A DNA stretch of 64,000 nt from Bacillus andreraoultii (GTDB lineage: Bacteria > Bacillota > Bacilli > Bacillales > Caldibacillaceae), in the NCBI RefSeq assembly GCF_001244735.1, contig NZ_LN868937.1:886589-950588 (forward strand). The letters are read 5' to 3'. Positions 26,471 through 36,842 of this stretch are shown here, one piece after another (the first letter of the stretch is position 1; each line of letters begins with the position of its first letter). The notes under the pieces are model-generated. The model was not told the DNA's origin. It did no database searches and saw nothing but the letters and a program-made list of their open reading frames with translations. The position numbers and the translations under genes are program-made.

Positions 26471-27634
26471 GTGAGAAACTTTGACTATTTTAACCCGACA
26501 AAATTAATTTTTGGCCGCGGTACAGTTGAAAAATTACGGGAAGAAGTTCCTAAATATGGTAATAAAGTCCTTCTTGTTTATGGTGGAGGAAGTATAAAAC
26601 GAAATGGCTTATACGATCAAGTCACTAACATATTGAAGGAGATAAATGTATCTATATTTGAAGTGAGTGGCGTTGAACCGAACCCACGTATTTCGACCGT
26701 CAGGAAAGGCGTAGAAATTTGTAAGCAAGAAGGAATTGAATTTTTACTTGCAGTTGGTGGAGGAAGTGTGATTGACTGTACAAAAGCAATAGCTGCCGGA
26801 AGTAAATACGATGGCGATGCTTGGGATTTAGTTGTTAAAAAAGCACCTGTATTACACGCACTTCCTTTTGGCACAATATTAACATTAGCTGCAACAGGTT
26901 CAGAAATGAACTCTGGTTCGGTCATTACCAATTGGGAAACGAAGGAAAAATATGGTTGGGGATCCCCACTCGTTTTTCCAAAGTTCTCCATTCTTGACCC
27001 AGTAAACACATTTTCTGTACCAAAAAATCAAACCATTTACGGTATGGTCGATATGATGGCTCATGTATTCGAGCATTACTTCCATCTGGAGGAAAATACA
27101 CCATTACAAGACCGCTTTTGTGAATCCATTTTACAAACCGTTATAGAAACTGCACCAAAGTTACTTAATGACTTAGAAAATTATGAGTATCGTGAAACAA
27201 TATTATATTGTGGTACGCTAGCATTAAATGGAATGGTCTCGATGGGCTTCCGTGGTGACTGGGCGACACATAACTTAGAACATGCCGTGTCAGCAGTTTA
27301 CGATATTCCACATGGCGGTGGATTAGCTATACTCTTTCCAAACTGGATGAAACATAATCTCCATGTAAAACCAGAACGCTTTAAACAATTTGCTGTTCGA
27401 GTTTTCGATGTTGATCCAACAGGAAAGACTGATGAAGAGGTAGGTCTTGAAGGAATTGAACAATTACGAGCATTTTGGACATCCATTGGTGCACCAAGCC
27501 GATTAGCTGACTATAATATTGATGATAGTAAAATGGATATGTTAGTTGATCGCGCAATGAAAAATGGTGAATTTGGTGTTTTTAATCGCTTAAATGCAAA
27601 AGATGTAGAAGCAATCTACCGAGCTAGTTTATAA
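26471..27634 (+). CDS. yugJ: NAD(P)H-dependent iron-containing alcohol dehydrogenase (YugJ/YugK)
   Basis: A 387-residue group III alcohol dehydrogenase, the YugJ length. The nucleotide-binding site is [19 protein letters not shown] and [15 protein letters not shown]; the metal-binding His/Asp residues lie in [15 protein letters not shown] and [22 protein letters not shown]. subtilis YugJ and YugK are annotated as NADH-dependent butanol dehydrogenases; the in vivo substrate is not settled. GTG at 26471 lies 8 bases after AAGGAGGAG; the TTG two codons upstream is too close to that site. Confidence 0.9.
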   Translation: MRNFDYFNPTKLIFGRGTVEKLREEVPKYGNKVLLVYGGGSIKRNGLYDQVTNILKEINVSIFEVSGVEPNPRISTVRKGVEICKQEGIEFLLAVGGGSVIDCTKAIAAGSKYDGDAWDLVVKKAPVLHALPFGTILTLAATGSEMNSGSVITNWETKEKYGWGSPLVFPKFSILDPVNTFSVPKNQTIYGMVDMMAHVFEHYFHLEENTPLQDRFCESILQTVIETAPKLLNDLENYEYRETILYCGTLALNGMVSMGFRGDWATHNLEHAVSAVYDIPHGGGLAILFPNWMKHNLHVKPERFKQFAVRVFDVDPTGKTDEEVGLEGIEQLRAFWTSIGAPSRLADYNIDDSKMDMLVDRAMKNGEFGVFNRLNAKDVEAIYRASL

Positions 27635-27799
27635 ATTGAGTTTACCAATAGTGGTGGTTCACTTTCTAGAGGAGGGCTTGCTTTATTGATAAAAATTTTT
27701 TACTAAAAAATACATAAATAACGTTTTACCAATACTTGCCAACGTGGATATCATCCGCTAGAGTATAATTGAAGAGAAAGAGTGGAGGTTAGACAAACG

Positions 27800-29152
27800 A
27801 TGACACATATCCAATTTGATTATTCAAAAGCATTATTTTTCTTTAAACAACATGAAATTGCGCAAATGAAAGATTTAGTAAAAGTAACCCATCATGTATT
27901 ACATGAAGGAACGGGTGCAGGAAGTGACTTCCGTGGTTGGATTGATTTACCTGTTAATTACGATAAAGAAGAATTCGCTCGTATTTTAAAGGCAGCAGAC
28001 AAAATAAAAAATGATTCCGATGTTTTAATTGTTATTGGAATTGGTGGATCTTATCTTGGTGCTCGTGCAGCAATTGAAATGTTAAACCATAGTTTCTATA
28101 ATGCATTACCGAAAGAAAAACGAAAAACACCTCAAGTTATTTTTGTAGGAAATAGTATTAGTTCTTCTTATATGACCGATGTAATCGACTTGTTAGACGG
28201 AAAAGATTGGTCAATCAATGTTATTTCAAAATCTGGAACAACGACTGAACCAGCACTTGCGTTCCGTGTATTCCGTAAACTTTTACAAGAAAAATATGGA
28301 GTTGCTGAGGCACGTAAACGTATTTATGCGACAACAGATCGCGCTCGTGGTGCATTAAAAACATTATCGACTGAAGAAGGCTACGAAACATTTGTTGTAC
28401 CTGATGACATTGGTGGTCGTTACTCTGTATTAACTGCTGTCGGACTTTTACCAATTGCGGTAAGTGGTGTCAATATTGAAGACATGATGAGTGGTGCTGC
28501 AAAAGCTCGTGAAGATTTCAGCAGTTCAGAGTTAGAAGAAAACTTAGCTTACCAATATGCGGCCATTCGTAACATTCTTTATAATAAAGGTAAAACAATC
28601 GAAATGCTTATTAACTACGAACCAGGCTTGCAATACTTTGCTGAATGGTGGAAACAATTATTTGGAGAAAGTGAAGGGAAAGACCAAAAAGGAATTTATC
28701 CTTCTTCTGCAAACTTCTCAACAGACCTTCATTCATTAGGTCAATATGTACAAGAAGGTCGTCGTGATTTATTTGAAACAGTGATTAAAGTGGACAAGCC
28801 ACGTCATGAAATTACAATTGAAGCAGAAGATAATGATTTAGATGGCTTAAATTATATAGCTGGTAAAACAGTTGATTTTGTTAATACAAAAGCTTTTGAA
28901 GGAACAATATTGGCACATACAGATGGGGGAGTACCAAACTTAGTTGTAACAATTCCACAAATGGATGCTTACACATTCGGCTACTTAGTGTACTTCTTTG
29001 AAAAAGCTTGTGCAATGAGTGGATATTTACTTGGCGTAAATCCATTTGACCAACCAGGTGTAGAAGCCTATAAAGTAAACATGTTCGCTCTTCTTGGAAA
29101 ACCAGGATTTGAAGAGAAAAAAGCAGAATTAGAAAAAAGACTACAACAATAA
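27800..29152 (+). CDS. pgi: Glucose-6-phosphate isomerase
   Basis: A 450-residue cytoplasmic enzyme, exactly the Bacillus length, which interconverts glucose-6-phosphate and fructose-6-phosphate in glycolysis. Sugar-isomerase motifs are [50 protein letters not shown] with its GRYS turn, and [20 protein letters not shown]. The C-terminal Lys lies in [21 protein letters not shown] at 27800 is 10 bases after GTGGAGG. A terminator follows. Confidence 0.96.
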   Translation: MTHIQFDYSKALFFFKQHEIAQMKDLVKVTHHVLHEGTGAGSDFRGWIDLPVNYDKEEFARILKAADKIKNDSDVLIVIGIGGSYLGARAAIEMLNHSFYNALPKEKRKTPQVIFVGNSISSSYMTDVIDLLDGKDWSINVISKSGTTTEPALAFRVFRKLLQEKYGVAEARKRIYATTDRARGALKTLSTEEGYETFVVPDDIGGRYSVLTAVGLLPIAVSGVNIEDMMSGAAKAREDFSSSELEENLAYQYAAIRNILYNKGKTIEMLINYEPGLQYFAEWWKQLFGESEGKDQKGIYPSSANFSTDLHSLGQYVQEGRRDLFETVIKVDKPRHEITIEAEDNDLDGLNYIAGKTVDFVNTKAFEGTILAHTDGGVPNLVVTIPQMDAYTFGYLVYFFEKACAMSGYLLGVNPFDQPGVEAYKVNMFALLGKPGFEEKKAELEKRLQQ

Positions 29153-29161
29153 TTTTCACGA

Positions 29162-29203
29162 AAGAAGCCGAAATCCATTTCATATGGTTCCGGCTTCTTT
29201 TTC
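29162..29203 (+). terminator. Terminator of pgi
   Basis: AAGAAGCCG / CGGCTTCTT stem ending in CTTTTTC. Confidence 0.85.
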
Positions 29204-29508
29204 TAACACAAAACTGCATAAGGAAGACTTCGGTAGTATTGTCTCGTTATCCAAAAGGGATTTTTCAGTGAACTCAAGGTTTAGCCTCTCCAAGAAAGGA
29301 CGCTTAAGTTTCCTGTATAGCTAACTGTGCTCATCCAATTTAAACGGTCCGAATGGTAATATCTCCACTAACATATGTGCCATGTGTTCTAGTGAATAGG
29401 AAAATTATCCATTCATCCACCAAATAATCGTATTTAAGAATGTTCCTGTTATTTAACATATTTAAAGAAAAAAGGTGCCTAATTCTAGTACTTTAAGTTA
29501 GAAAGTTA
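29204..29508. repeat. Intergenic region with a dispersed repeat, pgi-yugO
   Basis: No gene. 29217-29310 is a member of the dispersed family (GACTTCGGTAGTATTGTCTC, then GGGATTTTTCAGTGAACTC), related to 4210-4270 and to the inverted copy at 61060-61135. Confidence 0.55.
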
Positions 29509-30504
29509 TCAATTATGTGAAATAATTAGTAATTGATCGCCAGACTCAAGGATTGCTTCTTTTTTAGGAGCGACTTTAATTTTATTTCCTCGTTTTATCC
29601 CGATGAGAATTTTTTGTTCTTTTAAATACACTTGCATAGCAGCTTCAAATGTATGGCCAATCAGGCTTTTCTCCTCAATAAATTTCAGTTCTATGCCGTG
29701 ATAAGAATCGACAATATCAAGAATCGCATCAGCAATTCCGTGAGAGGACATTGAATGATTCATGATTGAACTGATTAACTTATTTGACTGGATGACTTCA
29801 TTGGCCCCGGCGCGTTTCGCATTAATTACTTGTTCGTCAGTTAATATTTCGGCAACACAATATATTTTTGGTGCTACACCTTTAATAGCGACAATATTTA
29901 AGATTGTATTCATATCTGCACTGAATTCCGTTCTTGTTGGATCTGCTGTTACTAAAATTAAATCTGCTTCTTTAATATTTGCTTGCAATAAAGTTTTATC
30001 AGAAGCGCCACTCCCTTTTACGAACATAATATTGGATTTTTTTGCAAAGGGGCTTTCTTTTAAAGTGGCATCAATTAAAACGATTGTTTGGTCTGGATGA
30101 ACTTCTCTATAACAATTAATAATTTCTTTTGATCTTTCATTCCAACCAACAATAATAAAATGGTGTTTCCATCGCACGTGCATCGTTCCTTTTACAATTG
30201 TACTTTTTTTCTTAACGGTATTTGTAGCAACAGCAATAAATGTAGATGCTACGAGGCCTGCACCGGTGAATATTAATACCATCCCAACAAGCTTCCCCTT
30301 AATAGTGGTTGGAACAAAATCCCCATACCCGATTGTTGAAGTTGTAACAATTGCCCACCAAACTCCATCAAAAATTGTTGGGAAGTTGTGAGGTTCGATT
30401 AAATGGATTGTGGTACCAAACAATAGTAATATAAAAAATACAGCTAATATAAGGCGTACTGTATAAGGTAATCGTAAAAACCGATAGAGAATATGTAGGT
30501 TCAT
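29509..30504 (-). CDS. yugO: Potassium channel protein YugO
   Basis: A 331-residue channel (B. subtilis YugO 328). Two membrane helices frame the pore loop with the selectivity filter STIGYGDFVP. The cytoplasmic half is an RCK domain: Rossmann FIIVGWNERSKEIINCY, then IKEADLILVTADPTRTEFSAD; a C-terminal RCK_C-like lobe ends with GDQLLIISHN. In B. subtilis YugO carries K+ efflux that drives electrical signalling in biofilms. ATG at 30504 has only a weak ribosome site (AGGAGTACACT). Confidence 0.93.
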   Translation of the reverse strand: MNLHILYRFLRLPYTVRLILAVFFILLLFGTTIHLIEPHNFPTIFDGVWWAIVTTSTIGYGDFVPTTIKGKLVGMVLIFTGAGLVASTFIAVATNTVKKKSTIVKGTMHVRWKHHFIIVGWNERSKEIINCYREVHPDQTIVLIDATLKESPFAKKSNIMFVKGSGASDKTLLQANIKEADLILVTADPTRTEFSADMNTILNIVAIKGVAPKIYCVAEILTDEQVINAKRAGANEVIQSNKLISSIMNHSMSSHGIADAILDIVDSYHGIELKFIEEKSLIGHTFEAAMQVYLKEQKILIGIKRGNKIKVAPKKEAILESGDQLLIISHN

Positions 30505-30642
30505 AGTGTACTCCTTTAGCCGAAATTCATATTAATTAGTATCGACCTGTGGAAAGAATTTTAAAACATGTTCATTTGCTTGTTTGACTGAAGAGGGATT
30601 TTCAGAATAGATGAACAAACAGAAGTATGAGGAGGCGTTCGT

Positions 30643-31569
30643 ATGCAAGTGATCGATTTACATTGTGATGCCCTTTTTAAATTATCGGCAGGAAAAGGGA
30701 GATTATCTTTTCGAAATAGTGAAGAACTTGACACAAACTTAATGAGACTTCAAGCAGGTAAAGTTAAAATTCAAGCATTTGCGATTTTTATTGATTCGGA
30801 TATAAATTCAGATGAAAAGTTTCGTGAAGCATTGAATCAAGTAGATTACTTTTATAAAGAAGTACTCGGAAAGAATCCTGAAATGAAACATCTGAAAAAA
30901 TGGACAGATCTTTACCAATTGGAAGCGGGGGAGATTGGGGCTTTTCTTACGTTAGAAGGGGTCGATGCCATTGGTAATGATCTAGGTAAGTTACGTATCC
31001 TTTATGAATTAGGTGTGTTATCAGTTGGATTGACTTGGAACAATGCTAACTTAGCTGCAGATGGCGTAGGTGAACCTCGAGGGGGTGGACTAACTTTATT
31101 TGGTAAAGAAATTGTTCACTTAAATAATGAACGGCAAGTATTGACTGATGTTTCCCATTTATCGGAACGCGGCTTTTGGGATGTGATGGAAATAGCTGAT
31201 TACCCAATTGCAAGCCATTCCAATGCCAAAGCTTTGTGTAATCATCCACGTAATTTGACGGACGAACAGATAAAATCGATGTTTACTAAAGGCGGCTTAA
31301 TTCATGTCGTTTATCATCCCCCATTTATATCGGAGGAGGGTGTGGCTACCACCACGGATTTGATTAAACATATTGACCATCTTTGCTCCTTAGGTGGGGT
31401 CGAACAAATTGGACTCGGTTCCGACTTTGATGGCATTGAGGAAAAAGTAATCGGTTTAGAGAATGCCGCTATGACACAAAATTTATTGAACGAACTGTTG
31501 AAATATTATAAAGAGGATGTCGTAAAAGGATTTGCTTATCAAAATTTCTTGGATCATCTACCTAAGTAA
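30643..31569 (+). CDS. Renal-dipeptidase-type (M19) metallo-dipeptidase
   Basis: A 308-residue zinc dipeptidase. Metal ligands and active-site motifs: DLHCDALFKL (HxD), LTLEGVDAIG (bridging Glu), DVSHLSERGFWDVM and IASHSNAKALCNHPRN (His ligands), and IGLGSDFDGI (Asp). No signal peptide, so cytoplasmic. Bacillaceae homologues are annotated as membrane dipeptidase or peptidase M19; substrate unknown. ATG follows GAGGAGG. It is divergent from yugO. Confidence 0.9.
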   Translation: MQVIDLHCDALFKLSAGKGRLSFRNSEELDTNLMRLQAGKVKIQAFAIFIDSDINSDEKFREALNQVDYFYKEVLGKNPEMKHLKKWTDLYQLEAGEIGAFLTLEGVDAIGNDLGKLRILYELGVLSVGLTWNNANLAADGVGEPRGGGLTLFGKEIVHLNNERQVLTDVSHLSERGFWDVMEIADYPIASHSNAKALCNHPRNLTDEQIKSMFTKGGLIHVVYHPPFISEEGVATTTDLIKHIDHLCSLGGVEQIGLGSDFDGIEEKVIGLENAAMTQNLLNELLKYYKEDVVKGFAYQNFLDHLPK

Positions 31570-31914
31570 AGTGGTTAGGGAGTGGAAATGGATTTAAAGA
31601 TGGCTGGTAAGCATGGATTCAAGCAACTCTATATTGTTTTAGGAAGGCTAATAGGGAAGTATAAAACTTCCAATTTCTACATTCTTATGCGCATAAGTGC
31701 AACGATGGCTCTGTTTTCGCCAAGTTTTCTTTATTAGTATAAGACAAGAAGTCTCCTTAACTTCAGGAATTATTTAATTGGCCGTATAATATCTTAATAC
31801 TGGGTACTTAAGTATAAGATGTGAAAATCTTTTATTTAGATGTGAAAAATACAATACTTTTGCTATGTAAATACTGGGTGCTCTTTTTATGATTTTTTAT
31901 ACGGGGGGAAAGGA
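31570..31914. repeat. Intergenic region with a dispersed repeat
   Basis: No gene. 31670-31740 (TTTCTACATTCTTATGCGCA, then GCCAAGTTTTCTTTATTAG) is a member of the dispersed family also found at 4150-4300 and 23925-24000. Confidence 0.5.
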
Positions 31915-32379
31915 ATGTCAGAAGATAAAGAGTATCTATTTGAACAAGATACAAAACCGAGCAATAAATACGAAAGAAGAGAAGGAGAACCTACTTCAGC
32001 ATTTAAAGGTGCATCATGGGGAGCACTATTGTTAGGGATTACAGCATATTTAATCGGTTTGTATAATGCAAATATGCAACTGAATGAGAAAGGATATTAC
32101 TTAGCTATTTTATTGTTTGGTTTATATGCAGCGGTATCTTTGCAAAAGGCGGTAAGAGATAAGGAAGAAGGGATACCTGTTACAAGCATTTACTTTGGCA
32201 TTAGCTGGTTTGCGATGATTATCGCCATTTCGCTAATGGCTATTGGATTATATAATGCAGGAAGTATCAGTTTAAGTGAAAAAGGTTTCTATGGGATGGC
32301 ATTTATTTTAAGTTTATTTGCTGCCATCACAGTCCAAAAGAATGTAAGAGATACACAGAAAGCTAGAGAAACGGAATGA
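31915..32379 (+). CDS. YiaA/YiaB two-helix-domain membrane protein
   Basis: A 154-residue protein with two copies of the YiaA/B two-helix unit. Copy 1 (about residues 30-80) has [21 protein letters not shown] then [27 protein letters not shown]. Copy 2 (about 90-145) has [23 protein letters not shown] then [27 protein letters not shown]. The conserved 'LYNA ... EKG(Y/F)Y ... QK.VRD' frame is clear in both. Function unknown. ATG follows GGGGGAAAGGA. Confidence 0.85.
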   Translation: MSEDKEYLFEQDTKPSNKYERREGEPTSAFKGASWGALLLGITAYLIGLYNANMQLNEKGYYLAILLFGLYAAVSLQKAVRDKEEGIPVTSIYFGISWFAMIIAISLMAIGLYNAGSISLSEKGFYGMAFILSLFAAITVQKNVRDTQKARETE

Positions 32380-32462
32380 TTATGTAGGAATTGTAGGTAT
32401 TTTTTGATATGAGGAACAAATTCCTTTAATAGTAGGCACAAAGAATGATTGGATTATATAGG

Positions 32463-32514
32463 ACTCCCGCCTTAAAATCTCGTTTTGATCATGAGAAATT
32501 GAAGAAGGCGGGAG
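32463..32514. repeat. Inverted repeat between convergent genes
   Basis: ACTCCCGCCTT and AAGGCGGGAG (10-bp arms) enclose about 30 bases that hold a smaller TCTC/GAGA hairpin. Lies between convergent genes, so a terminator role is likely, though no T-tract follows. Confidence 0.5.
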
Positions 32515-32566
32515 ATTCACTATTTAAAGGATTCTATAGGCTAAAATGGAAAACGGATATATCTCT

Positions 32567-33082
32567 TTACTCTGCTAAAATCGCCAAAGCTTCCCGATTA
32601 AATGCTGGTAAGTCATCTGGTGTACGACTTGTCACAAGTTGCTTGCAACAAACGACAACTTCTTCATCAACAAAATTAGCTTTTGCATATTCTAAGTCAA
32701 CTTGAATGGATTTATAACCAGTTACTTTTCGACCTTCTAAAGATTTTGCTGTAATTAATAATTGCGGACCATGGCAAATGGCAAACACAGGCTTTTTTGC
32801 ATCCATAAATGCTTTAGCAAATTGTACGAAACGGTCATCTGCACGTAGTATATCTGGAGAAAATCCACCAGGGATTAGGAGTGCGTCAAATTCTTCTGGT
32901 TTGACATCATCAATTGAAGCGTCAACAGAAACATGTTCTCCGTGTTTACCAACAACTGATTTTCCTTTTTCTTTCTCGATCACAGTTAATTCGTGACCAG
33001 CTTCTTTAAATGCTTGAGCGGGAGAAGTAAATTCCGAATCCTCAAATTCATCGGTTAAAACAACAGCAATTTTTTTACTCAT
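32567..33082 (-). CDS. yfkM: PfpI/DJ-1 family protein deglycase (general stress protein, YfkM-like)
   Basis: A 171-residue class I glutamine-amidotransferase-like protein, the same size as B. subtilis YfkM. The active cysteine is in FAICHGPQLLITA, with the Glu in LTDEFEDSEFTSPAQAF; the His next to Cys completes the nucleophile elbow. PfpI/DJ-1 proteins of this type act as deglycases or chaperone-like stress proteins. I prefer ATG 33082 (MSKKIAVVL), six bases after GAGGTG, to the ATG one codon upstream. The symbol is by length and motif and is moderately sure. Confidence 0.8.
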   Translation of the reverse strand: MSKKIAVVLTDEFEDSEFTSPAQAFKEAGHELTVIEKEKGKSVVGKHGEHVSVDASIDDVKPEEFDALLIPGGFSPDILRADDRFVQFAKAFMDAKKPVFAICHGPQLLITAKSLEGRKVTGYKSIQVDLEYAKANFVDEEVVVCCKQLVTSRTPDDLPAFNREALAILAE

Positions 33083-33320
33083 CATAATCACCTCGATAAC
33101 ATTTTTTCTACAATGGATAGTTTCTCCATTTGGTTCTGTTCCATCCATATTTAATAGTAAATCTTAAACTTATTCAGGGCGCCCCCTAAAATATATGATA
33201 GTGTTCCTTCTCTCCTTTTTCTAGAAATTTGCTTAAAATCCCTAAGTAACATTTTATATAATTGAAGGATGAGTTACTTTGGACAAATCATTTGAGTAAT
33301 ATGCACTAGTTAACTATAAA

Positions 33321-33361
33321 TAAAAAACTGTCCACTGGTTTTATAACCAGGTGGACAGCTT
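33321..33361 (-). terminator. Terminator of the YhgE/Pip gene
   Basis: Stem CTGTCCAC(C/T)GGT paired with its complement, followed on the minus strand by TTTTTTATTT. Confidence 0.85.
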
Positions 33362-33366
33362 TTTAT

Positions 33367-36300
33367 TTATGGCTCGGAAATGGTTGTATCTGTAGTATCC
33401 TTCTTTGTTTGTATGAAGATAACGACCGCAATGAATGCAGCTGATACGACAAAGAAGAATAGAAGGGCAATGATACTCATCCAAGCAGTACCTACATCAT
33501 CTAGTGAAATTAATCCTCTAAAGCTATCAATCGAATGTCTCATTGGTAAGAAGTTACTTAGCGCACGTAAGCCTGATGGTAACATATCGACAGGAAGACT
33601 GGAGCCAGTCGTTGAAAGTTGAAGAACGACAAAAGCTACCGCTGCGAAACGACCAAAAATACCACCGAGAGCTAACACGAAGAAGAATACGATTGCTAAG
33701 AAAGTTATACTTGCAAAAATTGAAAACAGCAATAATAATAAACTGTTGACTACACCAATTTTTAAGAAGAATAAAGCAAATCCAGTCATTAATACTGCCT
33801 GAATGCTCGCGTAACCGGCCATTCTCGAAAATTGCTTTCCGTACCATGAAACAGTGGATTCTTCAGAGTCCTCTGGCTTACGGAAATTAAATAGTAGTGA
33901 TAGGGCTAGTACACCAACAAATAGTCCTAAAGATAAGACGTATGGTGCATTCGCATAACGATACATTGGAAATTCATTGACAGTTGATCCAGCTAGTACG
34001 ACAGGTTCTGCAAATTGTCGAATATTCTCATCATCAGCTTTCACACTGCTAACTTGTTCTGCACCATCGGATAGACCAGTTGTTAGTTCACTACTTCCGT
34101 CTTTAATGGCTTCAATTCCTTCATCAACTTGAGAAACACCATCTGTTAACGTTCCCCAACCAGTTTTAACGGTTTGCGTTCCATTGCTAACTTGTGACAT
34201 ACCATTATCGATTTGGCTTACACCAGATGATAATGTTTGCCAAGAATCTTTTAATGTTAAAGTTCCTGCAGCAAGTTGGTTTGTACCGTTAGATAAAGTA
34301 CCAAGACCAGTTGAAATCTGTTGTGCTCCATTTAATAAAGCTGGTGTGTTTGATGCTAAATGGTTTAATCCATTTGCAATTTGATTCGAACCATCTAATA
34401 GAGCTGGCGCATTGGATGCAAGAGTATCTAAGCCTACAGAAAGTTGTTTTGAACCGTTTAATAAAGCTGGTGTATTTGTTGCTAAAGTGTTCAGTCCTGC
34501 ACGGATTTGTTTCGATCCATTCATAAGAGCAGGTGCATTGGATGCAAGAGTATCTAAGCCTACAGAAAGTTGTTTCGAACCATTTACAAGAGCAGGTGCA
34601 TTTTGTGCTAGATTTTGAAGTCCAGCGCTGATTTGTTTGGACCCATTCATAAGAGCAGGTGCATTGGATGCAAGAGTATCTAAGCCTACAGCAAGCTGAT
34701 TCGAACCTTCAACGAGAGCTGGCGTATTTTTTGCCAATGTATCTAGTCCAGCAGTAATTTGACCTGACCCATTTACTAGTTCTGGTGTTTTCTCAACAAG
34801 TGTGCTTAATCCGCCAGACAATTTTTTCACACCGGCTAGAAGTTTTTCACTACCTGTAACGACGTCTTTTTGTCCTGCTACTAACTCCCCTAATCCTTTA
34901 TCCAAATCTTTTGCTCCAGGCGCAACTTGTTGTAAGCCTCCAGCAACTTGTTCTGCACCAGCTTTTAATTCTGGAGCCTTACTATTTAGAGCGCTCATTC
35001 CATTTGCAACATCTTCACTACCTTTGAGAAGTGCTTGGAATTCTGGATCAGCTTTTAACATTGGCCCAATTGTCGGATGATTTGCTAACTTTTTAATACC
35101 ATCAGATACTTGACGTGCGCCACCTGATAATTGATTAATAGCGTCAGCGGCGTTACTAGCACCAGTTGCAACTTGTTTACTTCCAGGAACAAGTTGGTCT
35201 AGCCCTTTACTTAACGAAGTGCTACCTTCTTTTGCTTTATTTAGGCCATCTTGGACTTGTTTCGTACCGTTTGTTAAATCTGAAGCTCCTTTAGACAAAT
35301 CAGAAGCCCCACCATTTAATTCCTTCGCTCCCGATTCAACGGCTCTAATCCCTTCGTCTAAACTCTTCATTCCATTGCTTAAAGCAGGTGTATTCTTGCC
35401 AATTGATTGAATTCCTGCATCTAGTGATTTCATTCCTTCGTTTAGTTTCGGAGCACCCTCACCAACGGACTGAATGCCAGCGTCTAAATCCTTCATTCCG
35501 TCGTTTAGTTTCGGGGCACCCTCACCAACGGATTGAATGCCAGCATGTAATTCTTTCATTCCATCGTTTAATTTCGGAGCACCTGCACCGACCGTTTGAA
35601 TCCCAGCATCTAAATCCTTCATCCCGTTGTTAAGTTTAGTCGCACCCGCACCGACGGACTTAATTCCATCATCTAAAGACTTCATTCCATTACTTAATTT
35701 TGGTGTACCAGCGCCAACGGATTGAATGCCAGCATTTAATGTTTTCATTCCGTTGTTTAATTTATGTGCGCCATCATCAACTTGAGCAACACCTGCTGTT
35801 AATGTTTTTGCTCCAGTATTTAATTTATTGGCACCGTCGTTTACTTGTCCAGCACCATCTGCTAGTTTGTGAATATTCCCTGTCCCGTTTTGTACACTTT
35901 GTAATAATGTACCAGTGCCATCTTTTAATTGGGATGCACCATTTGCAAGTCGGTCAATATCTGGAGCTTTTTCTTCAAGAGAGCTAATGATTGTTTCAGT
36001 CCCCTCTTTTAATTGACCAGCACCTTCATTAATTTTTCCAGATCCATCCGCCCCGTCTTTAAAACCTTCAGCAATTGTCTCAAGCTGAGTAAAGATATTT
36101 TGCGCATACATTTCAGTGATTTTTACAGATAATTGATCTTTAATTTGATTTAGTGCAGAGTTCGTTACTTGGGAAGCCATGAAGTGTAAGCCTTCATTTT
36201 TTGTATATTTAAGTTCTGGTACTTTTGGATTATCATCTAATACCGTCGTAATATTATGTGAAAAGTCCTCCGGTATTTCGATTACCATATAATACGTAGA

Positions 36301-36588
36301 GTTTTTTAATCCCTTTTCTGCTTCTTCTTTACTAACGAACTCAAAGCCTAGTGACTTACTACTCTTTAATTCTTTAACTAAATCTTCGCCAGCATTTACC
36401 GGATTTTCACCGGACATGGCTCCCTTGTCCTCATTAACTACAGCAACAGGCAGATTCGAAAGGTTGTCGTATGGCCCCCAGGAAGATGTAAGGATTATGG
36501 CTGCATAAATTAGAGGTATTAATAAAACAGCGATAAGGGCAATACGTGTTCCTTTCTTGTCTCTAATAGATGTGATGATTTCTTTCAT
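33367..36588 (-). CDS. YhgE/Pip-family membrane protein with long 22-residue repeat arrays
   Basis: A 1073-residue protein of the YhgE/Pip (phage infection protein) family. N-terminal helix (about 14-34, RIALIAVLLIPLIYAAIIL) is followed by an outside domain with the family sequence NLPVAVVNEDKGA. The long outside region is a coiled repeat: residues about 260-420 carry units like KLNDGMKDLDAGIQSVGEGAP, and about 595-780 carry units like NGSKQLSVGLDTLASNAPAL, each 22 residues (66 bp). Five or so helices form the C-terminal permease-like domain (from about 875, LPMRHSIDSFRGLI near the end). ATG 36588 follows GGAGGAGG. Function is unknown; homologues occur near ABC-2 exporters and type VII secretion genes, neither of which is here. 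Confidence 0.9.
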   Translation of the reverse strand: MKEIITSIRDKKGTRIALIAVLLIPLIYAAIILTSSWGPYDNLSNLPVAVVNEDKGAMSGENPVNAGEDLVKELKSSKSLGFEFVSKEEAEKGLKNSTYYMVIEIPEDFSHNITTVLDDNPKVPELKYTKNEGLHFMASQVTNSALNQIKDQLSVKITEMYAQNIFTQLETIAEGFKDGADGSGKINEGAGQLKEGTETIISSLEEKAPDIDRLANGASQLKDGTGTLLQSVQNGTGNIHKLADGAGQVNDGANKLNTGAKTLTAGVAQVDDGAHKLNNGMKTLNAGIQSVGAGTPKLSNGMKSLDDGIKSVGAGATKLNNGMKDLDAGIQTVGAGAPKLNDGMKELHAGIQSVGEGAPKLNDGMKDLDAGIQSVGEGAPKLNEGMKSLDAGIQSIGKNTPALSNGMKSLDEGIRAVESGAKELNGGASDLSKGASDLTNGTKQVQDGLNKAKEGSTSLSKGLDQLVPGSKQVATGASNAADAINQLSGGARQVSDGIKKLANHPTIGPMLKADPEFQALLKGSEDVANGMSALNSKAPELKAGAEQVAGGLQQVAPGAKDLDKGLGELVAGQKDVVTGSEKLLAGVKKLSGGLSTLVEKTPELVNGSGQITAGLDTLAKNTPALVEGSNQLAVGLDTLASNAPALMNGSKQISAGLQNLAQNAPALVNGSKQLSVGLDTLASNAPALMNGSKQIRAGLNTLATNTPALLNGSKQLSVGLDTLASNAPALLDGSNQIANGLNHLASNTPALLNGAQQISTGLGTLSNGTNQLAAGTLTLKDSWQTLSSGVSQIDNGMSQVSNGTQTVKTGWGTLTDGVSQVDEGIEAIKDGSSELTTGLSDGAEQVSSVKADDENIRQFAEPVVLAGSTVNEFPMYRYANAPYVLSLGLFVGVLALSLLFNFRKPEDSEESTVSWYGKQFSRMAGYASIQAVLMTGFALFFLKIGVVNSLLLLLFSIFASITFLAIVFFFVLALGGIFGRFAAVAFVVLQLSTTGSSLPVDMLPSGLRALSNFLPMRHSIDSFRGLISLDDVGTAWMSIIALLFFFVVSAAFIAVVIFIQTKKDTTDTTISEP

Positions 36589-36842
36589 TATAACCTCCTC
36601 CATTAATATAATAATCTAGCAAATGACTGAGGCCTCATTCATTTTCTGTATACCACGGCTTTATCAAACGAATGGACTACTCCATCTGCTAATAGATATA
36701 TATTCGTCTTATTTTAAAAAAGTCCTTCATCTTTTCTTAATATTTTCTATTATTTTATAATGAACAGTGTTTAATGCTAATTTAGCAAATGTCGAAGCCC
36801 CCCCCTCTATCCAAAGTAGGGGGGAGATTAATCGATGAGTCG

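Noticed and set aside
32445..32705. Plus-strand ORF overlapping the deglycase gene end
   Set aside because: It covers the inverted repeat and the antisense of yfkM; no ribosome site.
34184..35987. Many plus-strand ORFs inside the YhgE gene
   Set aside because: Shadows created by the 66-bp coding repeats.
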